Assembly: GCA_006738865.1 (NCBI GenBank) | Contig: AP019701.1 | Span: forward strand, 4,336,001-4,400,000 | Origin: Allostella sp. ATCC 35155 | GTDB taxonomy: Bacteria; Pseudomonadota; Alphaproteobacteria; ATCC43930; Allostellaceae | DNA: 64,000 nt | Direction of reading: 5' to 3' | In this document: in pieces, positions 15,867 to 26,405 of the stretch | Numbering within the stretch: the stretch's first letter is position 1 | How the letters are laid out: the number at the start of each line of letters is the position of its first letter | The notes under the pieces: model-generated | What the model was told of the DNA's origin: nothing | Seen by the model: only the letters and a program-made list of their open reading frames with translations | The model's database searches: none | Program-made: the position numbers and the translations under genes

Positions 15867-16964
15867 TCAGGCGGCCAGCGCCTGGCGGTCCTCCATCGCA
15901 TAGGCGCGGCCGAAGCGGTTGGCGAGGAAGCGGTCGAGCGGGATGTCCTCCTGCCGGACGAGACCGGTGGCCGGGATCGCGCCCTCCGCCAGGAGGTCGA
16001 GCACGGCCGCGATGCCGGCCGCCGTCGTCACCTGGATGGCGCTGCGCCGGCGCCCGCCGACCATGCCGCCATGGATCCGGTTGGCATAGGTCGTCTGCAC
16101 CAGCCGCTCGCCCTGCCAGCCCGACACGGCGACGAGGACGACCACGACGTCCTGCATCGTCGTCGGCAGCGCGTGCTCCAGGATGTCCTTCAGGACATGG
16201 CGCCGGTCGCGCAGCCGGAGGTCGACCAGCAGCGCCTTCATCAGCGCGCAATGGCCGGGGTAGCGGATGGTGCGGTAGTTGAGCTGGCGCACCCGGCCGG
16301 CCAGCGTCTCGCACAGCGAGCCGAGGCCGCCCGAGGTGTTGAACGCCTCGTAGCGCACGCCGTCGAGCGAGAACTCCTCCAGCTCCTCCATCGGCGGCAC
16401 CTCGCGGCGGACGCCGTCGACGATCGCCTCGCAGGGCTCGCAATATTCGTTGATGACGCCGTCGGTGCTCCAGGTGAGGTTGTAGTTGAGCGCGTTCGAC
16501 GGGAACTGCGGCAGGGCGCCGACCCGCAGCTTGACGCTGTCCAGCCGCTCGAAGCGCTGCGCCAGCGCGGTGGCCACGATCGAGATGAAGCCGGGGGCGA
16601 GGCCGCATTGCGGGATGAAGGCGCGGCTGCCCTGGCGCGCCAGCTCGCGCACCGAGCGGGTGGTCGCCACGTCCTCGGTGAGATCGAGGTAGTGGCAGCC
16701 GGCGGCATAGGCGGCGCGCGCGACGCCGGCGGTCAGGTGGTAGGGCGCGGCGCTGAGCACGGCGAAGCGGCCGGCGAGCAGCCGCGCGAGACCGGTCTCG
16801 TCGGCGAGGTCGTGCTGGATCGCGGTCACGCCGGCGGCCACCACCTCAGCCAGCGCCTCCGGCGAGCGGTCGACGACCGCGACGCGATAGTCCCCCGATG
16901 CGGCCAGCATGTCCGCGATGGTGGCGCCGATCTTGCCGGCCCCGACGACGACGACGTCGCGCAT
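15867..16964 (-). CDS. Saccharopine-dehydrogenase-family oxidoreductase (lysine 6-dehydrogenase-like)
   Basis: A 365-residue enzyme with an N-terminal NAD(P) motif VVVGAGKIGATIADMLAASGDY and the saccharopine-dehydrogenase layout: FAVLSAAPYHLTAGVARAA, GCHYLDLTEDVATT, IPQCGLAPGFISIVA, then a C-terminal domain. This pattern matches the lysine 6-dehydrogenase/Lys1-like group that oxidises the side-chain amine of lysine or a related amino acid. GGGAG precedes the ATG at 16964. It is the first gene of a minus-strand pair with a PLP enzyme and is divergent from an Lrp/AsnC regulator, the usual arrangement for amino-acid-induced catabolism. The exact substrate is unproven. Confidence 0.82.
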   Translation of the reverse strand: MRDVVVVGAGKIGATIADMLAASGDYRVAVVDRSPEALAEVVAAGVTAIQHDLADETGLARLLAGRFAVLSAAPYHLTAGVARAAYAAGCHYLDLTEDVATTRSVRELARQGSRAFIPQCGLAPGFISIVATALAQRFERLDSVKLRVGALPQFPSNALNYNLTWSTDGVINEYCEPCEAIVDGVRREVPPMEELEEFSLDGVRYEAFNTSGGLGSLCETLAGRVRQLNYRTIRYPGHCALMKALLVDLRLRDRRHVLKDILEHALPTTMQDVVVVLVAVSGWQGERLVQTTYANRIHGGMVGGRRRSAIQVTTAAGIAAVLDLLAEGAIPATGLVRQEDIPLDRFLANRFGRAYAMEDRQALAA

Positions 16965-17081
16965 GGTCCCGTCTCCCTCTCGATGGATGCGAATGGTCGA
17001 GGGCGACCCTACGGCGGACCCGCGTCGATCCGTACTATGCAGACCGTCGATCTGCGCGAAGATTTCCGTCAGAATGCCGAA

Positions 17082-17528
17082 ATGAGCGACGAAACGCCGA
17101 TAGACGCCACCGACGAGGCCCTGCTGCGGCTGCTGCGCGAGAATGCGCGGCGCTCGACCGCCGAGCTCGGCCGGCGCCTCGGGATCTCGCGGACGACGGT
17201 GCAGAGCCGCATCGAGCGGCTGGAGCGGCGGGGCATCGTCGCCGGCTACACGGTGCGCGTCGGCCGGGAGACGGCGAGCCGCCTGGTGCGCGCGCACATC
17301 CTGCTGACGGTGAAGCCCAAGCTGGCGCGCCCGACCGAGACGGCGCTGGCCCGCATCCCGCAGATCACCGCGCTGCATTCCGTCAGCGGCATCCACGACC
17401 TGATCGCGCTGGTCGAGGCGCGCTCGGTCGAGGAGATGGACCGACTGATCGACGAGATCGGCGCCCTCGACGGCGTCGAGCGCACCGTCACCTCGATCAT
17501 CCTGTCGACCCGGTTCGATCGCGGCTGA
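17082..17528 (+). CDS. Lrp/AsnC-family transcriptional regulator
   Basis: A 148-residue regulator: DATDEALLRLLRENARRSTAELGRRLGISRTTVQSRIERL is the N-terminal helix-turn-helix, and the remainder (VRAHILLTVKPKL, ALHSVSGIHDLIALVEA, TSIILSTRF) is the RAM effector domain that binds amino acids and forms octamers. The start at 17082 fits the family length; an ATG at 17037 would add 15 residues. A short inverted repeat GCAGA-N7-TCTGC lies at 17039-17055. It is divergent from the lysine-dehydrogenase-like operon, which it most likely controls. Its last 32 bases overlap the end of the convergent MFS gene. Confidence 0.9.
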   Translation: MSDETPIDATDEALLRLLRENARRSTAELGRRLGISRTTVQSRIERLERRGIVAGYTVRVGRETASRLVRAHILLTVKPKLARPTETALARIPQITALHSVSGIHDLIALVEARSVEEMDRLIDEIGALDGVERTVTSIILSTRFDRG

Positions 17529-18723
17529 GGCGGCGGGCAGCGATCTCGCCCGCGGCCGCCAGCCCGGCGCATGCCGCCATCAGGCCGACCGATGCGAACA
17601 GGACCTGGTCGACGCCGATCCCGGCCTCGAACATCCAGCCGAAGAGGGCGGGCCCGAGGGCGGTCGCCAGGACCGTCAGGGCCGTCATCTGGCCGCGCGC
17701 GGCGCCGAGCCGGCGCGGGCCGACGAGCTCCGCCAGGATGGTGGTGCGCAACGGCGCCGCCATCCCGCTTGCCACCCCGGCCAATGCGAAGTGGACCGGC
17801 ACGACCCACGCGGCATCGGTCACGCCCAGGAGCGCGAAGGCAAGCCCGAGGGGTGCCAGATGCGCGACGAGAAGCCAGCTGCTGCCGAACCGGTCGACCG
17901 CCGGCCCGACCAGCAGCGAGGCCGGCACCTGGGCGATGGCGATTGCGGCGAAGGAGAGCGCGAACCATTCGAGCGTCAGGCCCATGTCGGCGGCGACCAG
18001 CCCCTGATGGAAGATCAGCGCCGTCGTCAGCAGCGGCGCGCAGAGGATGAGCGGCAGGAGCATGACGAACCGCCGCGACCACAGGCGCTCGCCGGCCTCG
18101 CTGCCGCCGTCGCCCTGCCGGCGGCGGGCGGGCGGCGCACGGAAGGCCGGCCGCGCGCGCACCAGGGCGGCGGCACCCGTCAGCAGGAGCAGCGAGGCCA
18201 CCGCCGCCAGGGCGTAGGTCGGGCGCCAGCCGATCCAGCCGATGAGCGCCACGACGAGCGCGGGATAGACCACCTCGCCCAGCGGATAGCCGAGGGATAC
18301 GAGCGAGAGCGCCGACCCGCGCTGGCGGTCGAACCAGCGCGCGGTGGCGGTCATCGCCACATGGCTCATCAACCCCTGGCCGGCGAGGCGCAACGCCAGC
18401 AGCCCGATCGTGACCGTGACCATGTCCGCCGACAGCGCCGTCCACAGGCAGGCGGCGACCAGCAGCAGGCCGCAGGCAGCGCCGTAGCGCAGCAGGTCGA
18501 TGCGGTCGATCCAGGCGCCGAGCCAGGGCAGCGAGCAGGCGCTGGCGATCGTCGCGACCGCGTACATGGTCGCGAACTCGCCGGGGCTGGCGCCGATCTC
18601 GGCCGAAATGCTCGGCACGAAGAGCGAGATGAAGTAGGTCTGGCCGACGCTGGAGGCAAAGGCGTGCAGGAACCCGAAGCCGAGCGGCGCCGGCTCGCCG
18701 CGGATGAGCCGCGCGAAAGCCAT
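17497..18723 (-). CDS. MFS transporter
   Basis: A 408-residue membrane protein with about twelve hydrophobic segments. The first half begins GFGFLHAFASSVGQTYFISLFVPSI and contains the loop-2-type LGAWIDRIDLLRYGAACGL; a long basic loop (RARPAFRAPPARRRQGDGGSEAGERLW) splits the two six-helix halves. Substrate and direction are unknown. GGGGAGAA precedes the ATG at 18723. Its 3' end overlaps that of the Lrp gene, so it faces the regulator tail to tail; a role in amino-acid or organic-acid transport is possible but not shown. Confidence 0.85.
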   Translation of the reverse strand: MAFARLIRGEPAPLGFGFLHAFASSVGQTYFISLFVPSISAEIGASPGEFATMYAVATIASACSLPWLGAWIDRIDLLRYGAACGLLLVAACLWTALSADMVTVTIGLLALRLAGQGLMSHVAMTATARWFDRQRGSALSLVSLGYPLGEVVYPALVVALIGWIGWRPTYALAAVASLLLLTGAAALVRARPAFRAPPARRRQGDGGSEAGERLWSRRFVMLLPLILCAPLLTTALIFHQGLVAADMGLTLEWFALSFAAIAIAQVPASLLVGPAVDRFGSSWLLVAHLAPLGLAFALLGVTDAAWVVPVHFALAGVASGMAAPLRTTILAELVGPRRLGAARGQMTALTVLATALGPALFGWMFEAGIGVDQVLFASVGLMAACAGLAAAGEIAARRLSRDRTGSTG

Positions 18724-18860
18724 GCCTGATTCTCCCCTGGGATCGCATGATCGTGTGGCGGCCCGGCCGGTCGGACGACCGATCCGCAAGACGCGGAAGC
18801 CGCGGAGGGTCCGACGAGCCTATTGCCGGAACCGCCCGGAGACAATCGGAGGAGCGATCG

Positions 18861-19199
18861 ATGGAGCCGGAAGCGAAGGCGGAACTGGTCCGGCAGCTGC
18901 AGCAGCGCCTCGACGAGTTGGACCGCGAATCGAGCGGATCGGCCGAGAGCCGCCGCCCGGTCGAACTCGACCAGCAGAGCGTCGGGCGACTGTCGCGCAT
19001 GGATGCGATGCAGGTACAGGCGATGGCCCAGGCGGCAGAGCAGCGCCGGGGGATCGAGCGGCAGCGCATCCTGGCAACGCTGGACCGCATCGCGCAGGAC
19101 CGCTTCGGCCTCTGTGCCCGCTGCGAGGAGGAGATCGAGCCGGCCCGGCTGGCGCTCGACGCGACGACGCCGCTCTGCCTCGCCTGCGCCCGGCGCTGA
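18861..19199 (+). CDS. DksA/TraR-family C4 zinc-finger protein
   Basis: A 112-residue protein: an N-terminal coiled-coil-like stretch (EAKAELVRQLQQRLDELDRES), a central helical segment rich in Gln, Arg and Met, and a C-terminal zinc finger with CARCEEEI and CLACAR as the two Cys-x-x-Cys pairs. It is smaller than DksA and of the TraR-like type that binds the RNA polymerase secondary channel. GGAGGAG sits six bases upstream of the ATG. A shorter family member is encoded at 33986. Confidence 0.85.
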   Translation: MEPEAKAELVRQLQQRLDELDRESSGSAESRRPVELDQQSVGRLSRMDAMQVQAMAQAAEQRRGIERQRILATLDRIAQDRFGLCARCEEEIEPARLALDATTPLCLACARR

Positions 19200-19212
19200 T
19201 CCCGCCGGGGCT

Positions 19213-20103
19213 TCAGCCGCCGCGCAGCGCGTCCAGGCGCAGGCGGATGGCGGCGCGGGTGACGGGCCCGGCGACGCCGTCGACGACGAGGCCGGCCAGC
19301 CCCTGGAACCAGCGCACGGCCGCCTCGGTCGCCGGCCCGGCCTTGCCGTCGACGACGAGCCGCGGGCTGGCGCCGAGATCGTTCAGCGCCGCCTGCAGCC
19401 AGCGCGTGTCGGTGCTGGCCCCCGCCGCCTCCCAGGCCGGCACGGGCGGCCCCGCCCCGTCCTGGGCCAGGGGCCAGACGCGGGCGAACCAGTGCTTGCG
19501 ATCGGCGAGGCCGTTGAAGCCGCCATTGATCCGCCTTGTGATGGTGGCGATGTCGTCGAGGTCGGCGGCGAGGTTGAGGTTACCCTCGCTCCATTCGCAG
19601 AGCGCCGGCTTCAGCGCATGCTCGGTCGCGGTCACCAGGGCCGGATCGTCGTCGAAGCCGACGCCGCAGCGCTGGCCCATCCGACGATAGTTGCCGCGCC
19701 CGGTCGTCTGCAGCAGGCCGCCGCCGCGATAGCGGAAGCCGTCGCCGGCCCGGCTGTTCCCGAGCTCGGCCGCCTTGCGCGGATTGCCGAGGCCGTAGAC
19801 GCGCTCGGCCAGCGCCTCGGCGTTGCCGATCAGTCCCGCCACCTCCTCCGCGCGGATGGCGGCCGAGTGGCGGCCGACACCGAAGATCTCCATCAGCCGC
19901 TCGGGCGTGCGGTAGCGTAGGTTCTCGAAGAGGACCGTGCCGCCGCCCGATTCGTGCAGCACCTGGGCGAGGAAATGGGCGATCCGCAGCGGGGCCTCGA
20001 TCGCCGCATCGGCGAAGAGGACGTCGCCGGCATCGAAGGCTGCCCGGTACTCCGCCCGGGCATCGGGTGCCACCGTGCGGAAGATCTCGGCGATGCGGCC
20101 CAT
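19213..20103 (-). CDS. GH19-type endolysin with peptidoglycan-binding domain
   Basis: A 296-residue protein. Residues of about 40-215 match the glycoside hydrolase 19 / phage lysozyme layout: IAHFLAQVLHESGGG with the likely catalytic Glu, YGLGNPRKAAELGN, FRYRGGGLLQTTGRGNYRRM and ATITRRINGGFNGL. The C-terminal part (LQAALNDLGASPRLVVDGKAGPATEAAVRWFQ) is a peptidoglycan-binding helical domain. No signal peptide is seen, as in phage endolysins that rely on holins. No phage structural genes, holin or integrase lie nearby, so it is either a lone domesticated endolysin or is secreted by another route. Confidence 0.83.
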   Translation of the reverse strand: MGRIAEIFRTVAPDARAEYRAAFDAGDVLFADAAIEAPLRIAHFLAQVLHESGGGTVLFENLRYRTPERLMEIFGVGRHSAAIRAEEVAGLIGNAEALAERVYGLGNPRKAAELGNSRAGDGFRYRGGGLLQTTGRGNYRRMGQRCGVGFDDDPALVTATEHALKPALCEWSEGNLNLAADLDDIATITRRINGGFNGLADRKHWFARVWPLAQDGAGPPVPAWEAAGASTDTRWLQAALNDLGASPRLVVDGKAGPATEAAVRWFQGLAGLVVDGVAGPVTRAAIRLRLDALRGG

Positions 20104-20154
20104 GGAACGACCCCTCCCCCTCGTGGCGGCGGCAGCATAGCATGGGTGCGTCCT

Positions 20155-21770
<1,616 letters not shown>

Positions 21771-21774
<4 letters not shown>

Positions 21775-22604
21775 GGGTCCGTCCGCCGGCGCATATGCGG
21801 GTTGAGCGCGTCGTTCAGCCCCTCGCCCACGAGGTTGATCGCCAGCACGGTGACGAAGATGGCGAGGCCGGGAAAGACCGAGAGCCACCAGGCGTGCCGG
21901 AAGACCGCCCGCGCCGCGCCGATCATATAGCCCCAGCTGATGCGGTTCGGATCGCCGAGGCCGAGGAAGCTGAGTGCGGATTCCGTCAGGATCGCCGTCG
22001 CCACCATCAGCGAGGCCATGATGACGATCGGCGTCAGCGCGTTCGGCAGTACCTCGCCGAAGATGATGCGGATGTGCGAGACGCCGGACAGGACGGCCGC
22101 CTCGACGAACGCGCGATGGCGCAGGGCCAGGAACTCCGACCGCGCGAGGCGTGCCACCGGCGGCCATGTCACGACCGAGATGGCGATGACGATCGAGGCG
22201 AGGCCCGGCGTCAGGATCGCGACCAGCAGCACCGCCAGCACGAAGCTGGGGATGGTCTGGAAGAATTCGGTGAAGCGCATCGCGACATCGTCGACGAGCC
22301 CGCCGAAGTAGCCCGCGACGGCACCGACCACGACGCCGATCACGACCGCGAAGACGGTGGACACGACGCCGATGAAGAGCGAGACGCGGGCGCCGTGGAA
22401 GATGCCGGCGAGCACGTCGCGGCCCAGCATGTCGCTGCCGAGCGCGAAGCCCTCGCCCGGCGGCTGCAGCGGCGCGCCGCGCGTGTCCCACGGGTCGAAG
22501 GAGAAGAGGAAGGGCGCCGACAGGGCGAGCAGCAGCACCGCCGCCAGCACCGCCAGCCCGGCGACCGCGCCGCGATTGCGCAGGAAGCTCTGCCAGAAGC
22601 TCAT
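21771..22604 (-). CDS. ABC transporter permease, DppC-like
   Basis: A 277-residue inner-membrane permease with the DppC N-terminal helix, the GSDMLGRDVLAGIFHGARVSL segment that marks this subfamily, about six hydrophobic helices and the EAA-type ATPase-contact loop around EAAVLSGVSHIRIIFGEVLPN. It pairs with the DppB-like protein encoded ten bases upstream and ends in a GTGA overlap with the ATPase gene. Substrate is not evident from the permease. Confidence 0.92.
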
Positions 22605-22614
22605 CGCCGCACGC

Positions 22615-23595
22615 TCATCCGCCGGCGGCTCCGATGCGCGGGTCGGCGATCCGCAGCAGCAGGTCGGTGACGAAGTTGAACAGCACCACCGCCACCGCCG
22701 AGGCGAGGAAGACCGCGAGCAGCAGGTTGTAGTCGCGCTGCAGCAGGGCGTCGAAGGCGAGGCGGCCGATACCGGGCCAGGCGAACACCGTCTCGGCGAC
22801 GATGGCGCCCCCGACGAGGTGCCCGGCCTGAAGGCCGGCGAAGGTGATGATCGGCAGCATGGCATTGCGCAGGATGTGCGCCGTCACCACCCGCCATTCC
22901 GGCAGGCCCTTGGCGCGCGCCGTCTTGACGTAGTCGAGCCCCGCCGTCTCCAGCATCGCGCCGCGGGTGAGGCGGGCGTAGATGGCGACGTAGAAGAGCC
23001 CCAGCGTCACGGCGGGCAGGACCAGGTGCCGCGCGACGTCGATTGCGCGGGCCAGCTCACCCGACGGCGGGATCAGGCTGCGCATGCCGAAGGGCGGCAG
23101 CCAGCCGAGCGTCACCGAGAAGAAGAGGATGAAGAGCAGGCCGACCCAGAAGATCGGCATGGCATAGAAGACGAGGGCCGCCACGGTGATCAGGCTGTCG
23201 GCCGGTCGTCGCGCCTTCACCGCGGCCAGGACGCCCAGCGCCGGCCCGACGCCGAGGGCGAAGAGGAAGGCCGTGCCGGTCAACAGCAGCGTCGCCGGCA
23301 GCCGCTCCAGCACCATGTCGGCGACCGGCCGGCGGGTGCGGTAGCTGACGCCGAGGTCGAGCGAGAGGACATTGCCGACATAGGTGGCGAGCTGCGCCGG
23401 CAGCGGCCGGTCGAGCCCGAACTCCGCCCGGGTGCGGGCGAGGAAGTCCGCGTCGGCCGCGCCCGATTCGCCGGCCAGCACCGTCGCCACGTCGCCGGGC
23501 GCCAGACGGACGAGGCAGAAATTCAGCACGACGATGGCGAGCAGGATCAGCGCCGCCTTGACCAGCCAGCCGCCGAGGAAGAGGAGGATGCGCAT
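22615..23595 (-). CDS. ABC transporter permease, DppB-like
   Basis: A 326-residue permease with the DppB hallmarks: an N-terminal helix, VRLAPGDVATVLAG, LGVSYRTRRPVADMVLERLP, six membrane segments and the EAA-type loop around KTARAKGLPEWRVVTAHILRN. It forms the other half of the channel with the DppC-like protein. An unusually strong stem-loop lies between it and the upstream binding-protein gene. Confidence 0.92.
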   Translation of the reverse strand: MRILLFLGGWLVKAALILLAIVVLNFCLVRLAPGDVATVLAGESGAADADFLARTRAEFGLDRPLPAQLATYVGNVLSLDLGVSYRTRRPVADMVLERLPATLLLTGTAFLFALGVGPALGVLAAVKARRPADSLITVAALVFYAMPIFWVGLLFILFFSVTLGWLPPFGMRSLIPPSGELARAIDVARHLVLPAVTLGLFYVAIYARLTRGAMLETAGLDYVKTARAKGLPEWRVVTAHILRNAMLPIITFAGLQAGHLVGGAIVAETVFAWPGIGRLAFDALLQRDYNLLLAVFLASAVAVVLFNFVTDLLLRIADPRIGAAGG

Positions 23596-23633
23596 CGGAA
23601 GTGCGGCCGTCCGGCCACTACCGGGTGAAGGCG

Positions 23634-23667
23634 GGGGCTGGGGGCGCCGGGAAGCGCCCCCAGCCCC
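23634..23667 (-). promoter_or_regulatory. Strong intercistronic stem-loop
   Basis: A perfect 14-bp stem (GGGGCTGGGGGCGC paired with GCGCCCCCAGCCCC) with a six-base loop begins six bases after the stop of the binding-protein gene and before the permease start. It lacks a T run. In several ABC operons such stems protect the upstream mRNA or cause partial termination, giving more binding protein than permease; that role is inferred here. Confidence 0.55.
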
Positions 23668-23673
23668 TCCCCG

Positions 23674-25248
23674 TCACTTCGCCAGCCAGGCGTCGGCGAA
23701 GCTGTCGTTGGGTCCGAAGCCGTTGATGATGGCGTCGCGCAGCTTGGCCGAATGGATGGTCGGCCACTGGATTTCGACCAGCCAGGCGATCGGCGCCGCG
23801 CCGGCCACGATCTTCTGGATCTGCGAATAGAGCCGCTTGCGCTCGCCCTCGTCGGTGCTGCCGGCCGCCTTGGCGAACAGCGCGTCGACCTCGGGGTTGG
23901 AATAGCCCGAGGTGTTGGTGAAGAGCACGCCCTTGCGGATGTTGGAGGTGAGGTAGGTGCGCGACACGCCCAGTGCCGGGTCCGCCAGCATCGACAGAAA
24001 CGTCGTCGTCATGTCGTAGTCCCAGTTGGCGAAGCGGCTGCCCCAGCCGGCGACGTCCGAACTCTCCAGGGTGACCTGCACGCCGACCTTGCCGAGCGCC
24101 TGGCGGATGTACTCCGACAGCCGGCTCCACAGCTCGCCATAGGGCAGGCCCAGCAGCTTGACCCTGGCCCGCACCCCGCCGCCGTCCGGCTTCAACCCCA
24201 TCTCGTCGAGCAGCGCCGACGCCTTGGCCGGGTCGAACGGATAGGCCGGCACGTTGGGATCGTAGAAGGGTGAGCTGGAATGGAGCGGCCCGGTCGCCAC
24301 CTTGGCGAGGCCGAAGAAGATGTTGGTGCGGATGAACTCGCGGTCGAGCGCGTGCAGGATGGCACGGCGGAAGCGCGGATCGTCGAAGGGCTTGCGGCGG
24401 TTGTTCAGCTCGATCCAGGAGATGGTCGAATTCCACTCCCAGCCCTTGGTGGTGACGACGAGGCCGGGGATCTTGCCGAGGCGCGCCACGTCGACGAACT
24501 CGATGTCGGTCTGGGCGGCCAGCTGGACCTGCCCCGTCTCCAGCGCCAGCGCGCGGGACGCGCTGTCGGGGATGAAGCGGTAATAGATGGCGTCGAGATA
24601 GGGCTTGCCCGCCTGCCAGTAGGAATCGTTGCGGACGAGGTGGACGTACTCGCCCTTCTTCCATTCCTTGAACTTGAATGGGCCGGTGCCGACCGGTGTC
24701 TGGTTGATCGGGTTGGCCCGGAAATCGGTGCCCTTGTAGAGGTGCGCCGGCATGATCGGCGCGCTGAGCGTGTCGAAGCTGCGGATCAGCGGCGCGTAGG
24801 GCTCCTTCAGCTCCAGCCGCACCGTATGTGCGTCGACCGCCGTCGTCTTGACGCGCTCGAAGGTCGGCCTCGAGCGCGAATGCACCTGCGGCATGAACTC
24901 GTTGAAGGAGAAGACGACATCCTCGGCGGTGAAGGGCTTGCCGTCATGCCACTTCACGTTCCGGCGCAGCTTGAAGGTGTAGGTCAGGCCATCGGGCGCG
25001 ATCTCCCAGGACTCCGCCAGCACCGGGACCGGCGCCAGGTTGAAGTCGTAGGTCATCAGGCCTTCGAACATCTTGGTCGCCGGCAGCAGCGTCGGCGCGT
25101 TGAGGTTCACGCCGATGACGATGCCCGGCGGCTCCGGCCACAGCGTCGAATTGAGGATGCCGCCCTTCTGCGGCGCCTGCGCCGCCACGGTCGTGGCCGA
25201 CAGAGCCAACCCGGCAGCGAACGCGATGGACTTCCAGACCCGTGACAT
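23674..25248 (-). CDS. ABC transporter substrate-binding protein, peptide/nickel type (SBP_bac_5)
   Basis: A 524-residue periplasmic binding protein: signal peptide SIAFAAGLALSATTVAAQA, then the family pattern YTFKLRRNVKWHDGKPFTAEDV and GTGPFKFKEWKKGEYVHL. It delivers a peptide or other small solute to the DppBCDF-like transporter encoded downstream. The ATG at 25248 starts directly before the signal peptide, with a GGGGG stretch upstream. The sugar-related enzymes encoded upstream suggest the solute could be a glycoside or sugar acid rather than a peptide. Confidence 0.92.
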   Translation of the reverse strand: MSRVWKSIAFAAGLALSATTVAAQAPQKGGILNSTLWPEPPGIVIGVNLNAPTLLPATKMFEGLMTYDFNLAPVPVLAESWEIAPDGLTYTFKLRRNVKWHDGKPFTAEDVVFSFNEFMPQVHSRSRPTFERVKTTAVDAHTVRLELKEPYAPLIRSFDTLSAPIMPAHLYKGTDFRANPINQTPVGTGPFKFKEWKKGEYVHLVRNDSYWQAGKPYLDAIYYRFIPDSASRALALETGQVQLAAQTDIEFVDVARLGKIPGLVVTTKGWEWNSTISWIELNNRRKPFDDPRFRRAILHALDREFIRTNIFFGLAKVATGPLHSSSPFYDPNVPAYPFDPAKASALLDEMGLKPDGGGVRARVKLLGLPYGELWSRLSEYIRQALGKVGVQVTLESSDVAGWGSRFANWDYDMTTTFLSMLADPALGVSRTYLTSNIRKGVLFTNTSGYSNPEVDALFAKAAGSTDEGERKRLYSQIQKIVAGAAPIAWLVEIQWPTIHSAKLRDAIINGFGPNDSFADAWLAK

Positions 25249-25363
25249 GCCCGACCCCCGATCCGATTGCCGCCGGGAGTGAATCTCCCGCTTGACGATG
25301 GTGCAGCGCGATCTGCCGATCCTGCAAGGGCCCAGTCCTGCAAGGCCCGGGCCGATCGCCGGC

Positions 25364-26392
25364 TCAGAACATCGGCGCCACCGGCCGGCCGCTGGCATGC
25401 GCCTCCTCGGCGGCGAGGCAGACGGCGATCGACTGCTTCGCCTCCTCGGGCGGCAGGGGCGAGCGGTTCTCGCCGAACGCGGCGAAGGCGCGGCGCAGGT
25501 TCTCCTCCAGCTCGAAGACCTCGCCCGACTTGGGGATCGCCACCGTCTCGGCCTCGGTCCGGCCGCGGCGCAGCACCTTCAGCTCGTAGTCCGGGGTCAG
25601 TGTGCGGGCGACCGCGCCCGACCACCAGGTGCGGACGGCGCCGTCTGTGCCGGCCAGCTCCAGCATGGTGTGGTGCTCGAAGCCGGCCAGGGTCTGGGTC
25701 AAAAAGGCGGTCGAGCCGTCGGACCATTCGAGCAGCGTGCCGAAGTTGGAGACGAGGCCCTCACCCGCCGGCTCGCCGAACGCCCGGACCTGGGCCGGCA
25801 ATCCGTTCTCGCGCGCGTACCAGAGGACGAGGTCGTAGAAATGGACCATCTCCTCCAGGATCCAGGAGCCGACCCGCGCGGGATCGTGGCGCCAGCCGCC
25901 CGAACCCGGTCGAAAGGGATGCCGGAAGAGGGTGAAGTTCTGATAGCGGACGCGGCCGACCTCGCCCTTCTCGACGACGTCGCGGATCGCCCCCCACTGG
26001 CCCGAGACGCGCAGCTCGTGGTCGAGCGTGACCTGCCGCCCCGTCCGCCGGGCCGCCTCGATGACGGCGTCGCACTCGGCCAGCGTCAGCCCCATCGGCT
26101 TTTCCAGGAAGACGTGGGCGCCCGCCTCCAGCGCCGCCACGGCGAAGCGGGAATGGACGTGGTTGGGGGCCGCGACCGAGACGACGTCGAAGCCGCCCGC
26201 CGCCAGCATGGCGTCGTAGTCGCGATAGCGCGGCACGTCGGGGAAGAGTTCGGCCGCCGCCGTCTCGGACCGTTCGCCATGGCAGAAGATCGCCGCGACC
26301 TCGGCGCCGTCGATGGCGCCGATCGCGCGCGCATGCATCTGGCCCCAGGCGCCGAAGCCGCCCATCGCCACCCGTGTCCGCTCGCCCGTCAT
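25364..26392 (-). CDS. Gfo/Idh/MocA-family oxidoreductase
   Basis: A 342-residue NAD(P)-dependent enzyme: MGGFGAWGQMHARAIG is the Rossmann motif, VSVAAPNHVHSRFAVAALEAG and FLEKPMGLTLAEC carry the conserved Glu-Lys-Pro, and the C-terminal half is the family's beta-sheet substrate domain (SWILEEMVHFYDLVLWY). Members oxidise sugars, inositols and their derivatives. The ATG at 26392 has AGGAAAGG upstream. It is in line with an SDR, an SMP-30 lactonase and an aldose epimerase, consistent with a sugar-oxidation pathway. Confidence 0.87.
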   Translation of the reverse strand: MTGERTRVAMGGFGAWGQMHARAIGAIDGAEVAAIFCHGERSETAAAELFPDVPRYRDYDAMLAAGGFDVVSVAAPNHVHSRFAVAALEAGAHVFLEKPMGLTLAECDAVIEAARRTGRQVTLDHELRVSGQWGAIRDVVEKGEVGRVRYQNFTLFRHPFRPGSGGWRHDPARVGSWILEEMVHFYDLVLWYARENGLPAQVRAFGEPAGEGLVSNFGTLLEWSDGSTAFLTQTLAGFEHHTMLELAGTDGAVRTWWSGAVARTLTPDYELKVLRRGRTEAETVAIPKSGEVFELEENLRRAFAAFGENRSPLPPEEAKQSIAVCLAAEEAHASGRPVAPMF

Positions 26393-26405
26393 CGACTGCC
26401 TTTCC

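Noticed and set aside
19213-20103. Prophage
   Set aside because: Only one phage-like gene is present; no integrase, capsid, tail, holin or att repeats were found.
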